DNA of 64,000 nt, from positions 44,645-108,644 of the forward strand of contig JAOHKZ010000002.1 in assembly GCA_028101545.1 (NCBI GenBank), written 5' to 3'. Below are positions 27,045 through 36,523 of the stretch, in pieces (the first letter of the stretch is position 1; every line of letters starts with the position of its first letter). This stretch comes from Opitutales bacterium (GTDB lineage Bacteria > Verrucomicrobiota > Verrucomicrobiia > Opitutales > Seribacteraceae). The position numbers and the translations under genes were made by a program. A model generated the notes under the pieces. The model saw only the letters and a list, made by a program, of their open reading frames with translations. It had not been told where the DNA came from and ran no database searches.

Positions 27045-27926
27045 TTAACTAAAAAGAAAAGGTTCTATTTTAGAGCGACAGTCCTCAAATTTATCTTCGA
27101 GCAAGTAATGTCCAGCATCATCAAATTTGTGTGTAATAATATGAGGTAATCTTTTTTGCCAACCTTTCAGAAAACCCTCATGAAAGCAGAAGTCTTTCAT
27201 TCCCCAACAAGCTAAGATTGGTGTTTTATTATAATTCCCTAAGGAGCTTTCGGTTTCTTTTAAAAGTGGGAGTGTCGGGTGACGTTTTTCGTAAGGAATA
27301 TCCTTAACAAACCTCCAAACTGCAACTCTTTCAGCCCAATTTCGATAAGGGAATAGCAATCCATTTTTGATATCTTTAGGTAATGAGTTTTTGACTGCCA
27401 TGAAACTTGCAGGTCCTGCAAACCCATTAAAGCCACGAACCAAAAGACTACCGAGTAATGGCAACCTGCATAACAATATTCTTTTTGGCACATCCCTTGA
27501 AACAAAGGCGGCTGTATTCATGATAACCATTTTTTCGATTCTTTCAGAATAGTTTCGAAAAGCGGTTAAGCCAATTGCCCCACCCCAATCATGAACAACT
27601 AAATTAACCCGTTCGATTTTAAGATGATCCAACAATTCAATTAGGTTTTCGCTGTGACTTTTTAAATTATAAGAAAAGTCGGGGAAGTTTGGCTTTTCTG
27701 ATAGCCCGCAACCGATATGATCCGGTGCAATACACCTTCCATGCTCTCGAAGACTCAAAATTAACTTTCGGTAAAAAAAGGACCATGTCGGATTGCCATG
27801 TAAAAAAATGGTAGGTGTGCCATTATTTGAACCTTCATCAACATAATGAAGATTATGCCCGCCGGAGACTCTAAAAAAATTACCTTTAAACGGATAAAGG
27901 GAGGAGATTGTACTAGGAATGTTCAA
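27045..27926 (-). CDS. OleB-like alpha/beta hydrolase (haloalkane dehalogenase superfamily)
   Basis: 293 residues, no signal. FLHGNPTWSFFYRKLI (oxyanion His-Gly-Asn-Pro-x-Trp), PDHIGCGLSEKP, nucleophile elbow LVVHDWGGAIG with Asp rather than Ser, and DDAGHYLLED with the catalytic His are seen in haloalkane dehalogenases and in OleB beta-lactone decarboxylases. It begins with TTG overlapping the stop of the OleA-like gene (TTGA). That coupling favours OleB, which releases CO2 from beta-lactones to give olefins. A dehalogenase or epoxide hydrolase is the alternative. No OleC or OleD homologue is found in the window. Confidence 0.75.
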   Translation of the reverse strand: MNIPSTISSLYPFKGNFFRVSGGHNLHYVDEGSNNGTPTIFLHGNPTWSFFYRKLILSLREHGRCIAPDHIGCGLSEKPNFPDFSYNLKSHSENLIELLDHLKIERVNLVVHDWGGAIGLTAFRNYSERIEKMVIMNTAAFVSRDVPKRILLCRLPLLGSLLVRGFNGFAGPASFMAVKNSLPKDIKNGLLFPYRNWAERVAVWRFVKDIPYEKRHPTLPLLKETESSLGNYNKTPILACWGMKDFCFHEGFLKGWQKRLPHIITHKFDDAGHYLLEDKFEDCRSKIEPFLFS

Positions 27927-28960
27927 GAGTTAATAGAAAGCATGATACTAGATAACCCACTTCCAATCCCAAGAAGGATCGCTGGTTCCTTCTGCAGGGA
28001 TGGTGAATTTTCGCATGCATGAGTATAGGTTAACGGTAGTGACACAGAACCACAGTTCCCTAAGTTCTCAAATGTTGAATAGTTTTTCTCAAGGGGAAGC
28101 CTGAGTGCTTCAAAAATTGCTTTTGTGTGTACCTTGCCGACTTGGTGGGTGACAATAAGGCTCGGATTTAAGGTACTCATACAATCCAACTGCATGAACT
28201 TACTCCATGCTTTGCTTGCAACTGAAATTCCGGCATGTAGCAGTTCCTCGGAGTCAGTTTGCATTACCAATTCGTCACCTGAAGAGTCACCTTCGCATAA
28301 ATGGTTGTATGAGGTGTCGGTTTCACAAGCAAAAGATCCCAGCATGGGACTTTCCTTGGGTAGTAAATCTTTATGAGCGATTGACCAGGCAACTGCTCCT
28401 GCACCGATAGTTAAATTTGCAAAGAAGGGTTTAATTTCTTTTCTCGAAAGATTTTCTTGGTTCAGAATTTTGATCGTTCGGTCAACGAGTGGTTTGCCAT
28501 TCTCTCCAGCAACTATCATAGCTCGTTTGATTTGACCTGACTCAATCATTCCGGAAGCAAGTATGATAGCATTAACAAAACCAAGACAGGCATTCGAGAT
28601 GTCAAGTATTTGAGTATTACCACCCAACCCTAAGAGTCGATGAACATAAGAAGCAGTTGCTGGTTCAAGCCTGTCTCGGCAGACGGAAGAGTGAATAAGA
28701 AGATCGATACTTTCTTTCTTGATTCCTTTTTCAAGAAGCTTAGCACCAGCTTCGGCTGAAGCATCTGATGGCCGGTGAGATGATGGCCAAAATCTCCTTT
28801 CAGTAATCCCCGTCATTAGTTCAAGCCTTCCCTTGGGTAGTTTTAACCTCTGATACATCGGCTCGAGCTCATCTTCAAGTTTTAGAGAAGAATAGATATC
28901 CGAAGGTAGAGCATAGGCCATACCTTCAATTGCAACATTTTTAAAGTTTGATTCAGTCAT
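27923..28960 (-). CDS. OleA-like thiolase / 3-oxoacyl-ACP synthase III family
   Basis: About 345 residues; I use the ATG at 28960 and not the TTG one codon earlier. LMTGITERRFW and SSVCRDRLEPATASYVHRLL (the Glu preceding PATA is the position used by OleA to activate the donor) point to OleA. So do DISNACLGFVNA (catalytic Cys), VTHQVGK (His) and NLGNCGS (Asn). FabH lacks the LEPATA block, which favours OleA. OleA joins two acyl-CoAs head to head into a beta-keto acid. It overlaps the FabI-like gene by 8 bp upstream and the OleB-like gene by 4 bp downstream. Confidence 0.8.
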   Translation of the reverse strand: MTESNFKNVAIEGMAYALPSDIYSSLKLEDELEPMYQRLKLPKGRLELMTGITERRFWPSSHRPSDASAEAGAKLLEKGIKKESIDLLIHSSVCRDRLEPATASYVHRLLGLGGNTQILDISNACLGFVNAIILASGMIESGQIKRAMIVAGENGKPLVDRTIKILNQENLSRKEIKPFFANLTIGAGAVAWSIAHKDLLPKESPMLGSFACETDTSYNHLCEGDSSGDELVMQTDSEELLHAGISVASKAWSKFMQLDCMSTLNPSLIVTHQVGKVHTKAIFEALRLPLEKNYSTFENLGNCGSVSLPLTYTHACENSPSLQKEPAILLGIGSGLSSIMLSINS

Positions 28961-29765
28961 CAATTTTCATTGATGATTCCACGATCTCGCCATCGAAATA
29001 ATTCAATCCCATCCCTGCATCAATTACAATTCCCTGACCGTTTATACCAGAAGATCTTTGACTTAGGAGAAATGTTGCAAGGTTTGCAACTTCAGCTGTA
29101 GCAAGAGCTTTTTTTCTAAAAGTTAATTTCTCTGCGTATAAATAATTAATTAAATACCCAGGGATACCTGCAGAAGCACTTGTTTTAAGAGGGCCTGCAT
29201 TAACAGAATTAAATCGTGTTTCACTGTCATGTGAGAATGATTTGGCAAGATAGCGAACACTCGTTTCGAGCGATGCTTTAATTGGAGCCATATATCCATA
29301 GTTTTCAGCTGTCACGTCAGTCGATGAAATTCCAATTGTTACCACGGATGAAGACTTTGCGAGAAGAGGTTTACAAGCTCTTGCTAGTTCAACAAGTGAG
29401 AATGAAGAAATTTGTGTAGCTTGCAGAAAGTCAGCTCTTTTTGTCTCATGGAATTTCTTTAAACCTTCGGCGTAATTAGCAAATGCTATAGAGTGAAGAA
29501 TTCCATCCAGCTTAACTTCACCAAGTTCAGATTTTAAAGAATAACCTAATTCCTCAACTTGTTTTTCATTTTCAAAATCACAAACAAATACTTTTTGATT
29601 TGTTAAAAGTTCCCCGAGTTCTCCTTTTCGTTTTTCACTTCTTACCGAATAAATGACATTTGCACCCTCTTCTTGTAATAGTTTGGCGACAGCCCATGCT
29701 ACACTTTTTTTGTTTGCTATTCCTACAACTAGGAAAGTTTTACCATCCAACCCAAGAAAGCTCAT
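28953..29765 (-). CDS. Enoyl-ACP reductase, FabI-like (SDR superfamily)
   Basis: 270 residues. VVGIANKKSVAWAVAKLLQE is the FabI-type nucleotide-binding variant, LDGILHSIAFA matches the family, and YGYMAPIKASLE supplies the Tyr-x6-Lys catalytic pair. SVNAGPLKTSASAGIPGY and GQGIVIDAGMGLNYF are also conserved FabI blocks. It reduces trans-2-enoyl thioesters with NAD(P)H. It could be the housekeeping FabI or a dedicated reductase of the surrounding lipid operon; tight coupling to the OleA-like gene favours at least shared regulation. Confidence 0.85.
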   Translation of the reverse strand: MSFLGLDGKTFLVVGIANKKSVAWAVAKLLQEEGANVIYSVRSEKRKGELGELLTNQKVFVCDFENEKQVEELGYSLKSELGEVKLDGILHSIAFANYAEGLKKFHETKRADFLQATQISSFSLVELARACKPLLAKSSSVVTIGISSTDVTAENYGYMAPIKASLETSVRYLAKSFSHDSETRFNSVNAGPLKTSASAGIPGYLINYLYAEKLTFRKKALATAEVANLATFLLSQRSSGINGQGIVIDAGMGLNYFDGEIVESSMKIDD

Positions 29766-29770
29766 TCTGT

Positions 29771-30208
29771 TTACTCAGAATCTTTAACCAAAGCCAAAGC
29801 AAAGGAAATGGTGAGAGCAGTTTTGTTATTATTCTTAATCTCTCCTGATAAATTGTAGAATTGGCCCACCTGGTCTTTAATGGTAACGGAAATTTCAATC
29901 TGATCTCCAGGTAAAACCATTCTTTTAAAACGTGCATCACGAATTCTTGATAAAACAGGGGTAACTTTATCATCGGTAAGGGTTTGATTTTTTAGGTAAT
30001 CCGCTAAGAAAATTGCCCCGGTTTGAAATACAGATTCACATAGTAATACGCCTGGCATAATTGGGTTCCCTGGATAATGACCTTCAAAAAATGAAAAATC
30101 CTCACGAACAGTAAGTGAAGCTTTAGCTCCTGTGTCTGTAATTTCTAATATATTATCAATGAATAAAAAGGGGGGGCGATGAGGAATTCTTCTATGTATA
30201 TCTTCCAT
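29771..30208 (-). CDS. Beta-hydroxyacyl-ACP dehydratase, FabZ-like hotdog protein
   Basis: 145 residues. IPHRPPFLFIDNI at the N-terminus and FFEGHYPGNPIMPGVLLCES carry the catalytic His and Glu of FabZ/FabA-type hotdog dehydratases. The length is normal. It would dehydrate 3-hydroxyacyl thioesters, giving the substrate for the FabI-like protein encoded 5 bp downstream. The FabZ-FabI order suggests a shared chain-modification step. Confidence 0.85.
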   Translation of the reverse strand: MEDIHRRIPHRPPFLFIDNILEITDTGAKASLTVREDFSFFEGHYPGNPIMPGVLLCESVFQTGAIFLADYLKNQTLTDDKVTPVLSRIRDARFKRMVLPGDQIEISVTIKDQVGQFYNLSGEIKNNNKTALTISFALALVKDSE

Positions 30209-30248
30209 CTGGTAATTGTTTTCTTTAAGCGTGGGAAATATTAAAAGT

Positions 30249-31703
30249 TTAAATTACTTTTTTGGGCGGGCAGATTTTATTGCGCAAAAATGTATCAACT
30301 TTGCTTGCTGTAATGACTCCATAATTAATCGTGCCTAACCATCCGGACATAATTATACCAACCGAACCTGCATGAAAAAGTCCAGGGGCATGCTCGGGAA
30401 GAGAAGAGGATACATCGAGCCCTTCAAATTTTGTCCCAAACGAAGCTCCGGCAGCATGCTGAGTATAATGCTGGATTGTTCTGGGTGTGGCGGCTTCAAT
30501 GTGGTCCACTTTAGATCTGATATTCGGTATAATCTTCTCTAAGGCTATTAAAGATTCTTCACAAAGTCTTTCTTTTTCCTTTTTATACTCATTATCTGAT
30601 AAATTGTGCCAGTCTTGCCACTTGGCGTTAATTGAAGCGACTATACTGTACCTTGGATCTTTCCTGTTAGGTCTTGTATCAGGATAATAGACGGAGAATG
30701 TCCTGCTTGTAGTATTAAAATCAGTTAATTCTTCTGTAGAAAATGAATTAGATTCGGATGTGAATATCAGGTCGCCCACTTCTGGGATGGACTCCCCTTT
30801 TTTAAGCCCAATGTATACTTGGCAGGAAGTTGAATTCAAACGAACGGAAGATGCTTCTTTTGCGAAAGACTTTGGTAACTTTGAAAGCCCAAGTAATTTT
30901 TCAATGGTGTTCTTCAGGTTTGCATTTGATAGAACAGCTCCACAATTAATTCTTTTGCCGTTTACCATTACCCCAGACACATGGTGTTTGCCTTCGTGTT
31001 CTTCGGTAAGCAATGATTCTACATTGCATTGTCTTCGAAGGTCAGCACCATTCCCCCTCAATTCGTTAACCATTTTTTTGATCAACGAGTCCGTTCCATC
31101 TTTGAAGGTATAAATTCCCTTCTTCATGAAATTACTGAAGACAATGCCGTAAGCAATTGCAGGATCCTTAAATGAGGATCCATTGGCATATGCAATCGGT
31201 TCAAGTAGAAGCCTCTTTATATCATCTCGCCCGGGGAAAAACTGCTCTAATAAGTCACCAATGGTTCGCCCATCTTTTGCAAAATAATCCATTGTGCGCA
31301 GATGCTCAAAAAAATCTTCAACTTTACTGCGTGCAACTTGGAATGAGTCTTGAAGAATTTGAGTGAAATCTAGTCTGTCAAAAGTGGTCTTTAGATCGTA
31401 TTGAGGATTAACAAAGCGAATGTTTTTTAATTGAACAATTGAATCTGCAATTTCTTTAGTCCAGTAACGACGGCAAGATTTTATCATTCCAACAGGAAAT
31501 CCATGTAATGATATATCAAAAATATGTCCCCCTGCCCGTTTGAACCAGGTTGCTAAACCTCCAAATTGGTAATGATGTTCCAGTAAAAGTACAGAGTGAC
31601 CCTGTTTTGCCAATAAATTTGCTCCTGTTAGTCCACCTAAACCACTACCAACAACTACAACATCGTAGTAATCTTTAACATCTCGTAATTGTCGAAGGGA
31701 CAT
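30249..31703 (-). CDS. CrtI/phytoene desaturase-like FAD oxidoreductase
   Basis: 484 residues. The dinucleotide-binding [18 protein letters not shown] lies near residue 16, followed by [17 protein letters not shown], the CrtI/retinol-saturase signature. [20 protein letters not shown] and the C-terminal [20 protein letters not shown] complete the FAD-binding fold. Relatives saturate, desaturate or isomerise polyene and lipid chains. No carotenoid genes (crtB, crtE) are in the window, so a lipid substrate from the FabZ/FabI/OleA-like products is plausible. It is first in the five-gene operon, 40 bp upstream of the FabZ-like gene. Confidence 0.8.
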   Translation of the reverse strand: MSLRQLRDVKDYYDVVVVGSGLGGLTGANLLAKQGHSVLLLEHHYQFGGLATWFKRAGGHIFDISLHGFPVGMIKSCRRYWTKEIADSIVQLKNIRFVNPQYDLKTTFDRLDFTQILQDSFQVARSKVEDFFEHLRTMDYFAKDGRTIGDLLEQFFPGRDDIKRLLLEPIAYANGSSFKDPAIAYGIVFSNFMKKGIYTFKDGTDSLIKKMVNELRGNGADLRRQCNVESLLTEEHEGKHHVSGVMVNGKRINCGAVLSNANLKNTIEKLLGLSKLPKSFAKEASSVRLNSTSCQVYIGLKKGESIPEVGDLIFTSESNSFSTEELTDFNTTSRTFSVYYPDTRPNRKDPRYSIVASINAKWQDWHNLSDNEYKKEKERLCEESLIALEKIIPNIRSKVDHIEAATPRTIQHYTQHAAGASFGTKFEGLDVSSSLPEHAPGLFHAGSVGIIMSGWLGTINYGVITASKVDTFLRNKICPPKKVI

Positions 31704-31756
31704 TAAGATATATCTATTTTATAAAGGAGGATTGGACAAGTTCGTAATGAGGATTT

Positions 31757-32749
31757 CTATTCATCATTCATCTTCTCTTCCGTTTTACTAAAAAACTCTG
31801 CTGGTGTTTGGTCAATTGGATCATTGGGAGAATGAAGAACCTTCAAGTCTAATTGTTCTAAAATTTCAATATGCTCTTCGTTTAGAGTGTCCCTCGAGAT
31901 ACTTAATTTTTGCAATGGCATATTTAAAAGAGGAGTTAGGTCCTCTATTTGCAAACCGATCAAATTTAATTCTGAAATCGGACAATGAGATATAGTTTTT
32001 AAGCACGAAATTTTTGATCCTGGGAGATGTAGTATTTCAAGAGGGCAATTAGATAATGGAGTTAATGATTTAATTTTAGTTGCCCGCATTTCCAGTTTCT
32101 TGAGTGGGCATTCGGAAAGTGGAGATAGGTCTTTAACTTGCGTTCCGCTTATAACAATTTCTTCGAGGTGTTTTTGAGAAACAGGAATTAAGTTTGATAC
32201 TGGGCATTTGAATAAATCTATACTTTTAAGTGGTTTATCCTTAAGGTATTCTAATTCTTGGTCATTAGTTGAAGTTTGTGATAAAAAGAGTAATTCAATG
32301 GAACCATGTTTTAAAAAGTGAAGGGACTCTACTTTTGTTCTTCGAAGAGAAAGTTCGATTAATGGATGAACCTCCAGGGATTCGAAATCAGTAGCATCTA
32401 CTCCCTCCAAATGAAGTTTTCTGAAGCTAAATTGTTCTAGTTTTGAGAAAGAACTAAGATTGGATTGCGAAAGCCTTAATCCTTGAAGAGGAAAAAAATT
32501 TAATTGGTCTAGCGGTGGTTCGCCCGGATAATCGAAATCGAATTCGATAATGGGAAGGTGTGCAATTTGTGCCAATGAAGGATGATCTTTATTTAAAAGT
32601 TTAACGCCTACCCCGCCCCGCAATAGATAAACATCTGTTTCGAAACCTTTTTGACTTAATTCCTTTATGCAAGAATGCCTAATTTCCTCAAAAATTGGGT
32701 AATTCGATTGTCTCTGACGATATTGGTTATCTTTGATATTAGGAAACAT
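31757..32749 (-). CDS. Leucine-rich-repeat protein
   Basis: 330 residues, no signal peptide. From residue ~85 on there are about ten short repeats of the form L-x2-L-x-L-x2-T-x-V-x-DLSPL-x2-CPLKKL, typical of bacterial LRR proteins in Planctomycetes and Verrucomicrobia. They are predicted to form a solenoid for protein binding. The N-terminus is unrelated and not recognised. It is transcribed toward the lipid operon with a 53-bp gap and may be part of it, but no functional link is evident. Confidence 0.8.
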   Translation of the reverse strand: MFPNIKDNQYRQRQSNYPIFEEIRHSCIKELSQKGFETDVYLLRGGVGVKLLNKDHPSLAQIAHLPIIEFDFDYPGEPPLDQLNFFPLQGLRLSQSNLSSFSKLEQFSFRKLHLEGVDATDFESLEVHPLIELSLRRTKVESLHFLKHGSIELLFLSQTSTNDQELEYLKDKPLKSIDLFKCPVSNLIPVSQKHLEEIVISGTQVKDLSPLSECPLKKLEMRATKIKSLTPLSNCPLEILHLPGSKISCLKTISHCPISELNLIGLQIEDLTPLLNMPLQKLSISRDTLNEEHIEILEQLDLKVLHSPNDPIDQTPAEFFSKTEEKMNDE

Positions 32750-32847
32750 GAAATTTATAAATTATCTCAATTTTACAAATCAATCAATCTTCTCTGATTA
32801 AGTGGTTTCTCGTTGTCAGGAAAAAGAAATTCTTTAGCAAAGTAAGT

Positions 32848-33057
32848 ATGGCTTTATGGATGCATATTGTAGGATGGTTGTTTTTAGCGATTAATACTCT
32901 TTGTCTAATTAGGCTCGGAATACTACCAGTAGTTTTTTTTGCTAAAAATTATGCCTTGTATAGCAAAATTTTCTGGGTCTCACTTATTGTAACAACGATT
33001 TTCTTGGGTAGTGAATATATGTTGCTTCAAATGCTTCTAACTCTCGATGTTGAGTGA
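32848..33057 (+). CDS. Small two-TM membrane protein, unknown
   Basis: 69 residues with two hydrophobic helices (WLFLAINTLCLIRLGILPVV and FWVSLIVTTIFLGSEYMLLQ) joined by a short basic turn. The frame is uninterrupted, but the gene is short and lacks a clear ribosome binding site. It sits divergently from the LRR gene and converges on the DUF1080 gene. No family is recognised, and it may be spurious. Confidence 0.4.
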   Translation: MALWMHIVGWLFLAINTLCLIRLGILPVVFFAKNYALYSKIFWVSLIVTTIFLGSEYMLLQMLLTLDVE

Positions 33058-33115
33058 TGGATATGTATTTTAACCACACTTATTGATCAAGATACTGAAA
33101 GCCTTCTTTCCTAAG

Positions 33116-34423
33116 CTATATTCTTTTAATTTTTATATTTCTAAAGGAAACTGGATCATTGTGTCCGGCAAAACCAAAATGTCCTTCTTTTGAAATTAAG
33201 CCAGGGTGTTTTTTATTAGCCATAAATGAATTTATTTTGCTTAAGTCGGCGTCTAAAATGAGGCTTCCATTAAGGATCACAATTATTTTAGAACCTTCTA
33301 CCGTAACTTCCTGATGATTCCACTCGTTTGCTTTCTTTAAAAAGCCTCGCCTAGCGGCGGCAATTCCATAGGCAGATCCATGGTACTGCCTCTTGTCAAG
33401 TTTCGCGTATCGTGGGTGCTCATTATCCAATACCTGCAACTCGCACATTCCATTGTACGCTGCATTTCCTTTGCCTGGGTAGCGAATAGCAAGGCCATTA
33501 TTACCCCCAGTAGGAAGCTTGAATTCAAAGTCGACTATAAAGTTATCGTATTTCTCTTTTGTGAAAATGGTGCCACCTTTTCCTTTTTTACATTGAATGG
33601 AACCATCTACGATTTGATAATTTTCTACTGGACCGAGCCAACCGTCAAAATCATCTCCATTGAAAACGGATTCAAAATCACCCTCGTCACAGCAAGCAGA
33701 TTTTAGCTCCTTAATAAATATATTTCTCCAGCTTATTTCCCCTCCATGCGTTTGAAGTTGAATAGGGCCTTTTTCAATAAGGGGTTTCCTTTTAGGTAAA
33801 GGGGTTTTTCTGTCCCAATAATTAATGAGAGGTGCACGGTGGACCACTAACTTTTCATTAAGTCTGACCGTTACAAGATCACCTCTCATAATAATGTGAA
33901 ATTTATTCCATTGGCCAAATGGTTTATCAGCATGAAGCAATGGATCCCTTCCTCGCACACCAGACTTTCCGTTATTCCATAGTCCACCTGATCCTTTTTG
34001 CGCGCCGTGCTTCCATTTGCCCCCAGCCTCCGTCGTATCCCATATCTGCACCTGAGGGATTCCCCTTAAGTAAATTCCGCTGTCGGCCCCGGCAACTGTT
34101 TTGTATTCAAGTATTAATTCAAAATCTCCATAGTTCTTCTCGGTTGAAAGAAAGAGTCCATGTCCATCATTAATAAGAACATTATTCTCAACTCGCCAAT
34201 GCTTCATAATGTCTTTTTGACTGTCATTCCATTTCGCTTGAAATTTGTCTTTTGGCAAAGAGAGCCATTTCTGTGGATCCTCAGTCTTTAACCCCCACCA
34301 GCCATCCAAGTTCTTTCCATTAAAAAGGGGGGTAAAGCCTTCAGGTGAAGGGATTGAAAATACGATCGAGTGAACAAAGAATAATGTAGATGTTATGATT
34401 TTCATAATGTTAGTGGAGTTCAT
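33116..34423 (-). CDS. Tandem DUF1080 (3-keto-disaccharide hydrolase-like) secreted protein
   Basis: 435 residues with a signal peptide (ITSTLFFVHSIVFSIP). Two copies of the domain are present. The first starts EGFTPLFNGKNLDGWWG (~30) and has DSGIYLRGIPQVQIWD and FGQWNKFHIIM. The second starts ESVFNGDDFDGWLGP (~250) and has NNGLAIRYPG, MCELQVLDNE and EWNHQEVTVEG. DUF1080 proteins have a concanavalin-like fold; some cleave 3-keto-glycosides. The ligand here is unknown. It stands alone. Confidence 0.85.
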   Translation of the reverse strand: MNSTNIMKIITSTLFFVHSIVFSIPSPEGFTPLFNGKNLDGWWGLKTEDPQKWLSLPKDKFQAKWNDSQKDIMKHWRVENNVLINDGHGLFLSTEKNYGDFELILEYKTVAGADSGIYLRGIPQVQIWDTTEAGGKWKHGAQKGSGGLWNNGKSGVRGRDPLLHADKPFGQWNKFHIIMRGDLVTVRLNEKLVVHRAPLINYWDRKTPLPKRKPLIEKGPIQLQTHGGEISWRNIFIKELKSACCDEGDFESVFNGDDFDGWLGPVENYQIVDGSIQCKKGKGGTIFTKEKYDNFIVDFEFKLPTGGNNGLAIRYPGKGNAAYNGMCELQVLDNEHPRYAKLDKRQYHGSAYGIAAARRGFLKKANEWNHQEVTVEGSKIIVILNGSLILDADLSKINSFMANKKHPGLISKEGHFGFAGHNDPVSFRNIKIKRI

Positions 34424-34486
34424 TTGTCTAGATTCACATTAAGAAGCAGGTTTCAAGCAAGTGTAAAATCATCGATGTATCTAAAA

Positions 34487-35539
34487 TTAAGCAAGGAAGA
34501 TATAGTCTTTGATAATCTCGTATCCCCTTTTTTTCAGGAAGCGATTAATCTTTTGGCGAATTTTTTGCTGCCCTACTAGAACCACCACGAAGCATGCTCC
34601 CGGGGGTGGAATATCCATATAATGATTAATTTTGTAATGATCTTTTGAAATTTTAATTTTTTTAAAATCAACCTCATAAGAACATTCTATATTAATTCCA
34701 AATTCCTGAAGATACTTTATTTGCCTACGGGCAAACTTGCCTGCACCCCAAGAATGTATTGGTAAAGGTAGAGTTATGTTTTCCTTAATCCAATGTTGAA
34801 AATATTCTGCTTTGATTCGTTGGAATGCTCTAAGACTATATCTGGAATTCGTTCGAGATAATCTGTTCTTTCTGTCCCTCCATTCGAGCAGGACTTTATC
34901 AACTTTCTGCATTTTTACATTATTTTTTAGAAACCTTAACCATAATTCATAGTCTTCAGGGAAATTACCACTTCGATACCCCCCATACCTATGAATTAGT
35001 TCTTTCCGAAAGATTACTGATGGATGTGCAAATGGACTTTCGATAAACCTGCTATTCGAAATTTCAGAGTTACTTTTTATTTCATTTGTCCACTTCACAT
35101 AGGATTCATAACCTCTGGCATCTTGGTTGTCCGATGGAAGGTGTTTAACCAGAGAGGAGACTAATCCAAGATCTTTATTGGAATACATTAACTACATCTG
35201 TTCACTCAATCTATTAGGAAACATGATGTCATCCGCATCCATCCGAGCGATAAAATCTGATTTTGCTAGACTTATTCCAAGATTGAGCCCATTCACTATT
35301 CCGAATCCAACATTTCGAAAGACCTTTATTCGTTGATCTTTTTGAGAGAATTGAGTCAACAGACTGTGGGAATTATCAGTTGAAAAATCATCGATTGCTA
35401 CTAACTCCCAATCTTCAAATGTTTGGTTAATGATCGATTTCAAGCAATCACCTAAAGTATCTTGTGCTTCCTTTACGGGAAGCAGAATGGAAACTTTTGT
35501 GGAATGGGATTTAATTTTTCTATTTTGAGATCTATAAAT
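34487..35539 (-). pseudogene. Glycosyltransferase family 2, interrupted by in-frame TAG and lacking a normal start
   Basis: A single reading frame encodes KVSILLPVKEAQDTLGD, ELVAIDDFSTDNSHSL and FIARMDADDIMFPNRLSEQ (GT-A fold with DxD). It then meets TAG at 35192-35194 and continues LMYSNKDLGLVSSLV, FPEDYELWLRF (the ED...W catalytic block) and a C-terminal domain. The two sides of the stop join naturally for this family, so it is a premature stop. Between the preceding TAA and the first conserved residue there is no ATG, GTG or TTG, only ATT codons (35539 or 35515). It is probably a decaying gene for surface polysaccharide synthesis, overlapping the trmL end. Confidence 0.7.
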
Positions 35540-35987
35540 TTATTTGCCTGATTGCTTCATAAGTTGCAATACCTACCGATACAGCAAGGTTTAATGATCT
35601 TAATCCATCCTTATATTTGGGTATGGTGACCCTGTTCATTTTAGCCCACTGGTGAATTTCATGAGGTGCACCTCTCCCTTCATTGCCAAAAAGCAAACCG
35701 TCACCCTTTTCGAAAGTCGTTTCCCAAAGAGTCTTGGAAGCATGAGTTGTAAACAGATATATATTTTTTGGTTTGTTCTTTGATTCTAAAAAATTACCCC
35801 AGTTTTTATATTCAAATAAATCGAGTGTTTCCCAATAGTCCATTCCTGCACGCCGTAAATACTTATCTGTAATTTCGAACCCCAGAGGATGAATCAGGTG
35901 TAGTCTGCAACCTGCGAAAGCACAAATCCTACCTATGCTCCCAGTATTCTGAGGGATTTCAGGACAGTGTAATATTATATCTATCAC
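35532..35987 (-). CDS. trmL: tRNA (cytidine/uridine-34-2'-O)-methyltransferase
   Basis: 151 residues, SPOUT superfamily. IILHCPEIPQNTGSIGRIC at the N-terminus, LIHPLGFEITDKYLRRAGMD, LLFGNEGRGAP and IPKYKDGLRSLNLAVSVGIA (the trefoil-knot SAM site) are diagnostic for TrmL. It methylates the wobble nucleotide of certain tRNAs. The GTG start overlaps the smpB stop by 4 bp, so the two are coupled. Confidence 0.9.
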   Translation of the reverse strand: MIDIILHCPEIPQNTGSIGRICAFAGCRLHLIHPLGFEITDKYLRRAGMDYWETLDLFEYKNWGNFLESKNKPKNIYLFTTHASKTLWETTFEKGDGLLFGNEGRGAPHEIHQWAKMNRVTIPKYKDGLRSLNLAVSVGIATYEAIRQINL

Positions 35988-36463
35988 CTCTTGATTGCGT
36001 TTTTGAGAGCTTGGTCTGCTTCGCGTTGGGCAACTTTCTTTTTAAGGTCCTGTCTTTTATCTCGGATGTTCTTTCCTGAACCAACCGCAATTTCGCATTT
36101 AATTAACGAATTTTTAAAATATAATTTTGTAGGAACAATTGTTTTTCCTGCAGCCTCAACCTCAACCCTCAATTTTTCTAATTCTTTCCGTTTTAGAAGA
36201 AGTTTTCTAGGACGTTGGGTTGGGTGATTATCCTCGCCTCCAAATTCATACTCCGAAATATGTGCATTGAATAAAAAGAGTTCTTCCTTGATAAACCTTG
36301 CATAAGATTCAGTTATTTGTGCCGAACCTGCACGAATAGATTTAACCTCCGTGCCGCAAAGGACAACACCTGCTTCGTACTTGTCCGTTAAAATGTATTT
36401 ATGCCGAGCTTTCGTGTTTGAAAGGACAGGTAAATCATTAGCACTTTTTTTCTTTTTCGACAT
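35984..36463 (-). CDS. smpB: SsrA-binding protein SmpB
   Basis: 159 residues. NTKARHKYILTDKYEAGVVL, GTEVKSIRAGSAQITESYAR and a basic C-terminal tail (DKRQDLKKKVAQREADQAL) are the canonical SmpB features. It delivers tmRNA to stalled ribosomes. The tmRNA gene itself is not seen next to it, although tmRNA-like 3'-end fragments occur at 2753, 7568 and 11237. Length is normal. Confidence 0.95.
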   Translation of the reverse strand: MSKKKKSANDLPVLSNTKARHKYILTDKYEAGVVLCGTEVKSIRAGSAQITESYARFIKEELFLFNAHISEYEFGGEDNHPTQRPRKLLLKRKELEKLRVEVEAAGKTIVPTKLYFKNSLIKCEIAVGSGKNIRDKRQDLKKKVAQREADQALKNAIKR

Positions 36464-36523
36464 GGCACACTTTGATTAATCCCTCAATCACAAGAGAAGC
36501 CACTTCACTAACCGGAATTTTGA

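Noticed and set aside
27045..31703. Complete OleABCD olefin pathway
   Set aside because: Neither an AMP-ligase-like OleC nor an extended-SDR OleD is encoded anywhere in the window; the FabI-like protein has enoyl-reductase signatures instead.
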